Both the position numbers and the translations under genes were made by a program. From NCBI RefSeq assembly GCF_023898315.1, contig NC_064619.1, positions 297,452,150 through 297,516,149 on the forward strand: a stretch of DNA of 64,000 nt. The letters run 5' to 3'. The DNA is from Schistocerca nitens. Lineage: Eukaryota; Arthropoda; Insecta; Orthoptera; Acrididae. Shown piece after piece: positions 57,031 to 64,000 of this stretch. How positions within the stretch are numbered: position 1 is the first letter of the stretch; every line of letters begins with the position of its first letter. The notes below the pieces were generated by a model that made no database searches, was not told the DNA's origin, and saw nothing but the letters and a program-made list of their open reading frames with translations.

Positions 57031-57330
57031 GAGTGGCAATCATTAAAACAAAGGCGTTTTTCGTTGCGACGGGATCTTCTCATGAAATTTCAATCACCAG
57101 TTTTCTCCTAAGATTGCGAAAACATTGTTTGCACTCACCTACATAGGGAGAAATGATCATCACGTCAAAATAAGAGAAATCAGGGATCGCACAGAAAAAT
57201 TTAAGTGCTCGTTTTTCCCGCGTGCCGTTCGAGAGTGGAACGGTAGAGAGACAGCATGAAGGTGCTTCATTGAACCCTCTGCCAGGCACTTTATTGTGAA
57301 TAGCAAGGTAATCACGTAGATGCAGATGTG
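57031..57330 (+). pseudogene. LINE C-terminus with short (tagatgcagatg) tail
   Basis: 'LEWQSLKQRRFSLRRDLLMK', then a frame break, and 'FPRAVREWNGRE' form the extreme C-terminus of the same Jockey/CR1-like family. It ends 'atcacgtagatgcagatgtg' at about 57311-57330, a remnant of the (tagatg)n tail. Confidence 0.7.
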
Positions 57331-58256
57331 ACTCATAGAATGCAGTATCGTGTAGCGACAAGCTGCAAAAGACAGCCTCGGTGTAGCGAGGGCCTCCGCT
57401 ATCTCTCGGCGCTTGTCGGACGCTCCGCGCTGTTAGCTATGACGCAACAGCGGCTTCGGCTACAGGATGAGCCGGTTGCTTTCTCCGGAGTCGTCGCAGC
57501 CCGAGGACACCCGGAAGACACGCCCTCCGCACACGCAACGCTCAACCACCGGCTGCCGCGCCGCTTTCCCGTACGTAGACACTCAGGAAGCATCGCGCCC
57601 TATCTGATGTCATCAGGAAGACCGGATGTGTATCTGGAATAAGCATGTGTTACAGACATACGCGCACTCGACTGCAGGAGTTAAAGGAACCTCTGGACTC
57701 GCGGACGATACGACGCAGTGTGATGAAACAACCGCTGTATCATTTGAAAGATACAGAGGCGAACGAGTGTGACGGGACTTACCCCAGTTCACTGTTACTA
57801 AAGTGCGCGTCATTTACGACGGCGGCCGAGTTTAGGTTCGTTCTACGCATCTAACGTCACAAAACACAGTCAGCCAATGAACAGAGAACGACGTTGCCAG
57901 AGCTCAACTGCAGTGCAGAGGGCGGACGAGTGTCTTCAGTTTTAGAAACGTTCAGTCATAAATAAAGTAATTGAACAAAAGCAATGTCTTGATAGCAGAC
58001 TTTCTATAAAAGAAAGTTTGGAAAAAGCATTCTTTATACCAATTGCTTCATATTCTATTAATTAATTAAACCAAACAAGCAATAAGCCTCCTAATTCAAG
58101 CAATAGCAAGGAAATTAATTCTCACTAACCGCTTTTTCGCAATAAAGAACAACGGTAATTGTTTATTTCCTTCTGTACTTCGACGAAACGTAATTCATAG
58201 TCATACCAACAGTGTTTGTCGGTATTTTGCGTGATTGTTTAATGTCCTCCAGGGTT
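57331..58256. other. GC-rich then AT-rich unassigned DNA
   Basis: About 57380-57600 is CpG- and GC-rich relative to the window ('cgctatctctcggcgcttgt', 'ccggctgccgcgccgctttc') and might be a promoter-like or first-exon island. Open frames on both strands (64-104 codons) show no domain. Confidence 0.3.
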
Positions 58257-58261
58257 GCTGT

Positions 58262-58335
58262 TGTATGACCAGCTGCATTAGCGTAGTGGTTAAGGTGACT
58301 GGCTGCTAAGTAAAACGATCTGAGGTCAAACCTTG
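58262..58335 (+). mobile_element. tRNA-like SINE or tRNA pseudogene
   Basis: 'tagcgtagtggttaaggtg' (A-box like) and 'ctgaggtcaaacc' (B-box like) are spaced as in a tRNA. The unit is followed by an A/T-rich tail. Acceptor-stem pairing is poor, so it is not a functional tRNA. Confidence 0.5.
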
Positions 58336-58575
58336 TTTGGTGCTTAATATTTTCTTTATTTAAAAAACAAAATCGAAGTGTCTTACTTCATGAATTTTAT
58401 TCGTTTGAATGTAATTTTTTTGAAATTTCTAGTACCAACTAAAATCGACCATACGAAAAGTATACACTGTGGACTTTTACCTCTGCAAACTTTTCAAAAT
58501 TTCGTGCAATGGTTTACCACATTTAATGCTGCACAATAACTGCGTTGAACATCGAAACAAAATTAAGTCATTTAT

Positions 58576-58592
58576 GGGGGGGGGGGGGGGGG
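58576..58592 (+). repeat. Poly-G tract
   Basis: Seventeen consecutive G, with a poly-C run at 58817-58828 some 225 bp away. Length may be unreliable in assembly. Confidence 0.9.
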
Positions 58593-58829
58593 AGGTATCA
58601 GTGAAGAAGATGTGTAAAAATCACATTTTTGGGCCAAATAACTTTTGTTAAATCGAATAATAAGTGTGTCAAAGCAGTCGGAACACCATGTATCTGCACA
58701 GGCGAGCAGTGCAGTGATGACAAAATCGCGCACAGCGTGGAATGCGGGGAGCACGTCTCTGAAGCAGCGAAAGGGTTAATGCGGCCGTGGCGGCTTTACT
58801 TCATAAACTGCGCGCTCCCCCCCCCCCCT

Positions 58830-60455
58830 AAATGTAAATTTGCGGACTATACTATACTTATACTATGGCGCTGCTTCTGTTGACGCGTGCATCTGGCAAC
58901 GCAGCAATCTCCCGCGTCTGGGCGGCCATGCGCGAGCCGCCGCATCAACTAACACGCCTGTGCGTAGCATACGAAGTACTGCCGCTGTAATATAAGAATG
59001 AAATTAAATATTAAAGTAGCTTTTCAAAACTTTGCCAACATGCGCTTCAGAACATCAATGTTAAAATTGCTAAATCTCAAGATCATCAGATGATTTTTAT
59101 TTAGCTGAATACATGGTTTTAAGTGAAAAGCAAGTGGCGCTAAATAATAAAGCTAGAAAACCAAACAGTGTTCAGAATGTGCATATGTATATCGCAATCA
59201 GCTGTTACAAGTCTCAACTTGATCGGAGCAATATTTTGGTCAAAATCGGCGTTTTTACGAAAAATTCAGGACGCTTAATATTAGAAAGATGAAAATGGGT
59301 ATGAAGCTTCAGTTTAATATAAAAACAGTAACTATGTATCTACGTTAAGCTACTTCTAATAGTTTTCAAGCAATGTACAAAAACTAAATTTGGAACAAAA
59401 ATTCCTTATTTGAGATAGATTAAGTATAATTTATATTAAAGATAGTTCTGATTACAGCACTTGATTACATCCATTAAATAATGAAGATATGACAAGTTCG
59501 AAGACTTTGATGTAAATAACAGATCAGTACAACGTCTCTTACAGATATAGTTCAGAGGTCATGTTCTACTGTCGGTTCCGTTCTAAAAAGTCTAGCCGTC
59601 AAAGTTTAAATGCAGTCGAGCTAAAAAAGTTTTCAGTAATTAAAGCCATCTTAAATCGATGCATAAAAAAATATGAAGATTGTAAATTGATTCACGATAG
59701 AGTTATTAAATAATACATGTCCGAGAAAGCAGCCATTTAGATGATGATACCTGGGCTTAGAGCGGATAACGGAAGATGTTCCGTTCAGTCGTCCGCTGCG
59801 CCCACATGTAAATATGGTCTGAGAGGCAGTGACCCGCGTCAGTCAAATGCCGGCATACGCGCTGCCTCGGATGACGTCACAGCGAGGTTGCTACTAAGCG
59901 CATGTTTTCGGTACAAATAGGAAGTGAACTCGCGAGGGCTGTACACCTTCCTGGATCGCTTAGATTTCACGGAAGTAACTGTTTGTGTGACCCCCGAAGT
60001 GTTAACAAAACCGCGTGGCAAGTGATGAGATTATTTCCTACTTTTGTGGTGAGCAAATAACTTTCATGATTAGAAGTCAGGGTGAAAGACCATTTTAACT
60101 AGAACTTATCGCAGAGGTCACCTCTGAAATGCTCATAGTTCTGTTTATGATAAAGACATAACTATTATCGGAAATATAACTATTTTTGTGTGTGTGTACG
60201 TTTACTGAATATATTAATCAGTTAGAACTCAGAACTTTTATTTATAATCATTTTTCCTCATCCCTCTGAGTAAACAGAGAGAAGAAACATTTCTTTCAGA
60301 GAGCAGAAGAAGAATGTGCACTTGCAGACTGGAAACTATGGTCAGTATGTTCTCCATCGTTTCCTGGCTGACCGCAAAAATAGTTTTCAGGCTCTTGAAA
60401 AGACGGCGAAGCTTTAAATTAAACTTTGTAATGTGTCCAGACAACACTGAGACGC
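58830..60455. other. Unassigned DNA
   Basis: AT-rich, apart from a GC-richer patch at 59750-59960 containing a CRE-like TGACGTCA at 59872-59879. No gene or repeat recognised. Confidence 0.35.
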
Positions 60456-63110
60456 AAGGTGTGGATGCTGAGATCGTCGCAATTCCGAAGCCTGACAGGG
60501 ATGCGCAATTTCAAAACAGCCATCCAGCAATGAACGTCCATCCCTAACTTTGAAAACTGTTTGAGAATCTGTAGCTGTATGTCTCCAGTGGCACATTAAC
60601 ATGGAAGGGCTGCTTCCAGACCACCAGTTCAGTTTCCGAAGTGGTCACGCCACTACTCAGTGGGTCCTGCACTTAAAAGACGCAGAAGCTATGCAAGCCA
60701 TGGAACGTTGGGAGTATTTCGTTACCATCTTCCTTGATGTCTCTGATACTTCTGGTATCAGAGTAATTGCCATACCGAAACCAGGAAAGGATAGGAAAGA
60801 TCCCAAAAATTATAGACATGTATCCTTACTCTGTCACCTCTACAAAATACTGGAGAGGCCCATTCTTCAGAGAATGATTAGAAAGTTGGAGCCTCTTCTA
60901 ATACCAAAGCAAGCAGGTTTCAAAGAAGGGTAAAGCTGCACGTCTCAAATATTAAACTTAACACAATATATCGAATATGGATATGAGAATGGCTCATTAC
61001 AGGTGCTGTCTTTACCGATCTACCCGCGGCTTACAATACCATCAACCATCGTCTCCTTCTCAATAAAGTTTATGATATAACTAAAGACTTCATACTCATG
61101 TGCAATGTTAGAAACCTTCTCCAGAACTGCAGATTTTTTGTGGAATTCCAGGGTAAGAAAAGTAGATGGAGAAAGAAAAATGGGCTACCACAAGGCAGCG
61201 TGCTTGCGCCGCTATTATTCAACATCTATACCAACGATCAACAAAGCCCTGAAGGAACTCGAAGTTTTATTTATGATGATGACTGCGCTATCACTACTCA
61301 GGCTGACTGTTTTGAGACTGAAGAAGATACGCTATCAAAATCTTTGGAAGATTTCACTGTTTACTCTCATGCGGAATTACTTGCAACCTAATCCTGCCAA
61401 GACTCAGACCTGCGCTTTCCACCTGAAGAACAAACAGGCAAATAGATCCTTAAATATATCCTGGGGAGGCATCGTACTCGAACATAATCCTACTGCCAAA
61501 TATCTTGGAGTAACTCTGGATCGCACGCTAACTTACAAAAATCATTGCATAAACACCAAACAGAAAGTGTCAGCCAGAAATAGCATACTGCGAAAATTGA
61601 CAGGTACATCATGGGGTGCTAATCCATGCATTCTGCGTTCAAGCGCGCTTGCTCCACTACTGGATAGGCATGTTCGGTATGGTGCAAGTCCAGTCATGTC
61701 AGGAACGTAGATGTGGCTCTAAATGAGTCTTGCCGGATTATCACGGGTTGCTTAAGACCTATGCCTGTGGACAAACTCCATTGCCTCGCTGGCATAGTTC
61801 CTCCTGAAATCAGACGTGAGGTAGCTACGAGATATGAGAAAACTAAGGCCACAACAAAGGAAGCCCATCCACTGTACGGTCGTCAGCCCGCACATCCTAG
61901 GCTGAAATCAAGAAAGAGCTTCTTGACAACTGCTGAGGCTCTCATCGAGAATCCACATACAAGGATCTCGCGATGGCGGGAGGAATGTTGGTGTTTGGGA
62001 GCATCGATGGCTCCAAAGGAAAAACTTCCTCCTGGAAATTCGGAGAAGTCTCTCAATAGATTACGATCAAACACAACGAGATGCAATACCAACCTGTGGA
62101 CTTGGGGTTTCTCTGTGGACTCAGTTCTTTGCCAGTGTAGCGTTGAGCAGACTACCAGCCATTTCCTTCAGTGTTCCTCATCACCAACCACTTGCACAAT
62201 GCAAGACCTTATGCGAGGTACACTAAATGCACTAAATCTTCCTTGATGTTTCACACGCTTTGGATTCTGCAACATGCGAGGGCCTCTTTCATAAGTTACA
62301 TATGCAAGGGGTCCCTGTGTCACATGTCAAGTTATTACGGAGTTACCTACAAGAAGGAAAGTAGCCACATTAGGGGCGACGACGGCGTTTCCACTTGTCT
62401 GATTTACTTAGATGTTTCCCCGCGATCTGTCCAGGACCCGATGCTGTACACACTCCGCACGGCTGACCTTAAGTCAGACCGAGCAAATGCAGCTCGCATT
62501 ATATGTTGACGACATCGATATGTTCACGCGCATCGTGAACGATAATATGATGCGCCGAACTACTGTAGCACGCAACCGACAACCTCGCAGAGTGAACAAG
62601 AAACTGCGACTCTCATGTAGCGCCTCTAAAACCCAAATACATTTATGAAAAGTAAGGTGTGCAGAGGATACCCGTCGAACGTCACCTGCAGGCAAGTATC
62701 TTGGCGTCACTTGGGACAAGAGACTGCGTCAACACGTTTTTCAAATTAGAGCAAATCCATTAGCAAGATTGAGGGAACTTTACCCCCTCTTAAATTCTGT
62801 GTGTTGTCTACGTTGCCATCCAGGAACCACCTTACATAAAACTATGGCTTGCCAGTACTGGTATACGCCACTGTTGTATGAGTCAGCATAGCACAATGGA
62901 ACCTACGAATTCTGCAGGCAGTACAGAACGTGCACAGAGTTTATCTTCTTTGTATCCCACTAAACCGATTCACGAAATGGCTGGCATGCCGCTCCACCGC
63001 GAGGGCTTCAAGAATTCGGCGCTACAGTCCTACGGAAAAGCTGCTCACACCGGCAATGCAAAATTTTCCGTTCTGGGCCACAACGCCCATCTACGCGAGA
63101 CAACGAAATA
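60456..63110 (+). pseudogene. Jockey-like LINE (A), split by a second LINE
   Basis: The left part (60456-60743) reads 'EIVAIPKPDRDAQ' (v.aIPKPgkd), then 'LLPDHQFSFRSGHATTQWVL' and 'FVTIFLDVS' (RT motif A start). The right part resumes at 62236 as 'FLDVSHALDSATCEGLFHKL' and 'VPVSHVKLLRSYLQEGK', then decays through the YADD region ('LYVDDIDMFTRIVNDNMMRR', 62492-62551) to a C-terminus near 63110. LINE B and a 17-bp duplication separate the halves. Many stops are present; it is 5' truncated and lacks endonuclease. Confidence 0.8.
60744..62235 (+). pseudogene. Jockey/CR1-like LINE (B), RT to C-terminus, inserted in LINE A
   Basis: Begins 'SGIRVIAIPKPGKDRKDPKN' (RT N-terminal), then 'HVSLLCHLYKILERPILQRM' and 'LIPKQAGFKEG'. 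Across frame breaks, 'GLPQGSVLAPLLFNIYTND' (motif B) and 'SFIYDDDCAITTQ' (motif C, YDDD for FADD) follow, then 'NPTAKYLGVTLDRTLTYKNH', 'LNESCRIITGCLRPMP' and the C-terminal 'CQCSVEQTTSHFLQC' cysteine block. It keeps most of RT and the C-terminal domain in three long frames (60601-60933, 61105-61710, 61713-62246). No poly-A tail is visible before the duplicated target. Confidence 0.85.
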
Positions 63111-63452
63111 GCCCCAAATGCGGATCACGTAGAGCGTTGCTGTAATACCAGCTGTAAGGTGTCAGGCAAATCCAACACCTTCCATGAAAACCCTGACACG
63201 ATAAGCAAATCCAGTAGTATGTCACATAGCTCCGAATAAATCGGGACATTAAATTAACCAAAGTAATACGAGTAACGAGTGAGCAAATGGAAGACCACAG
63301 ACTAACACAAGAATGCCTAAATGCATGTCATACCTTCCCACCGTGAGACAGACGCAGTTCAGAGGGGAGAAACGAGAACAGAAGCCGGGAGCAGAACCGT
63401 GTTAAGCTAGAAGGCCCTACGATAAGCGACGGACACCCACGTCGCCAGCTGA
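63111..63452. other. Unassigned DNA
   Basis: No gene recognised between the LINE and the tandem duplication. Confidence 0.4.
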
Positions 63453-63794
63453 CCATCAGGACCACTCCCCAGCCCATGTTAAATGCTAGAGCCCTCCAGA
63501 AGAACAGTATAGATCTTACGATAACACTAAAAGGGCCACACCAGCTGCAAGTTTTAGCGTGAGACTTTTTCGCGTCTCTGTTACGTTGCAAACCTAAAAA
63601 ACATTGCCCCACCACGAAAAGTAACCGCCAGGACTACCCCACAGCCCATGTTAAAAGATAGAGCCCTCCAGAAGAACAGTATAGATCTTACGATAACACT
63701 AAAAGGGCCACACCAGCTGCAAGTTTTAGCGTGAGACTTTTTCGCGTCTCTGTTACGTTGCAAACTTTAAAAACATTGCCTCACCACGAAAAGC
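63453..63794 (+). repeat. Tandem duplication, two units of ~171 bp
   Basis: 63453-63623 and 63624-63794 are ~95% identical by eye (e.g. 'cagaagaacagtatagatct', 'gcgtgagactttttcgcgtc' in both). Two near-identical minus open frames come from the duplication. Two GC-moderate tandem units could be 5'-UTR monomers of a LINE or a nascent satellite; unproven. Confidence 0.9.
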
Positions 63795-64000
63795 ATAACG
63801 TTTCTCATTGGATGGACAGAATTTTTGTAGGCGGAGCTTAAGGTTAACATTGAGACCCTGATTGGTCAGATGAAAACACAGCCAGATAGTTTTTTTTTTT
63901 TTAAACGGACTTCGGTAAATTGTAGTAAGGAGAGTTAGGAGGGAGTTGCTTCCGAGACGGCGAAGGTGGAGCTGCGCCGCCCGCCGCCCCCCTGAAGCTG
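63795..64000. other. Unassigned DNA ending in a GC-rich stretch
   Basis: Contains a T-run (about 63891-63902) and ends with 'gctgcgccgcccgccgcccc'. Truncated by the window edge. Confidence 0.4.

Overview
The window is a stretch of eukaryotic, almost certainly insect, nuclear DNA. It is AT-rich and intron/intergenic in character, and most of what can be recognised is transposable-element material. About eleven copies of one ~200 bp tRNA-derived SINE (Leu/Ser-like head, body with a 'gatgtccttaggttagttagg' type block), a second tRNA-SINE family, Tc1/mariner elements and several non-LTR retrotransposon families point to a large-genome orthopteran; from memory these repeats look like those of Schistocerca-type locusts (inference, not searched). 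The only host protein-coding sequence I can defend is the second exon of a chemosensory protein (CSP/OS-D family) at about 4.8-5.0 kb.

Layout. 0-5 kb: decayed LINE pieces, a foldback element with a tRNA-like core, a (TG)n microsatellite and the CSP exon. 5-20 kb: mostly unassigned DNA with SINEs (7.9, 9.3, 10.2, 12.6 kb), a GC-rich LINE 3' end (10.9-11.8 kb), mariner remnants (13.4 and 18.9 kb), a LINE C-terminus with a (tagatg)n tail (15.1-15.7 kb) and a Tc1-like element (15.8-16.9 kb). 20.3-25.5 kb: one RTE-like LINE broken by four later insertions (Tc1, 5S-rRNA-derived SINE, Tc1, and a Tc1 inside that Tc1). 28-31 kb: a Penelope-like element with a GIY-YIG domain and inverted ends, carrying a SINE and a tRNA-bearing foldback. 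32.2-33.5 kb: an antisense LINE cut by a young Ty3/gypsy-like LTR element fossil (33.5-40.1 kb; gag-like and protease-like frames only). 40.6-45.5 kb: an internally deleted IS630/Tc1/mariner element and another Tc1 element. 46.8-52.6 kb: two foldbacks (one with a SINE in each arm), SINEs and opposing LINE pieces. 52.8-55.4 kb: a complete-looking DNA transposon with an uninterrupted 562-codon DDE-type transposase-like gene. 55.4-57.3 kb: piled LINE ends. 60.4-63.1 kb: a Jockey-like LINE split by another LINE with a 17-bp target duplication. 63.4-63.8 kb: a 171-bp tandem duplication.

How it works together. There is no operon-like or pathway organisation. The window is a record of successive insertions: relative ages can be read from nesting, with old RTE/Jockey LINEs as hosts, Tc1 elements and SINEs next, and the LTR element and the 52.8 kb DNA transposon among the least eroded. 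The most interesting item is the 52.8-55.4 kb transposon: its protein has a D / D+CxxC / HxxxxH / E layout reminiscent of RAG1/Transib and CMC transposases, CAC-type termini and an apparent 3-bp target duplication. Coordinates of repeats were read by eye and may be off by a few bases.
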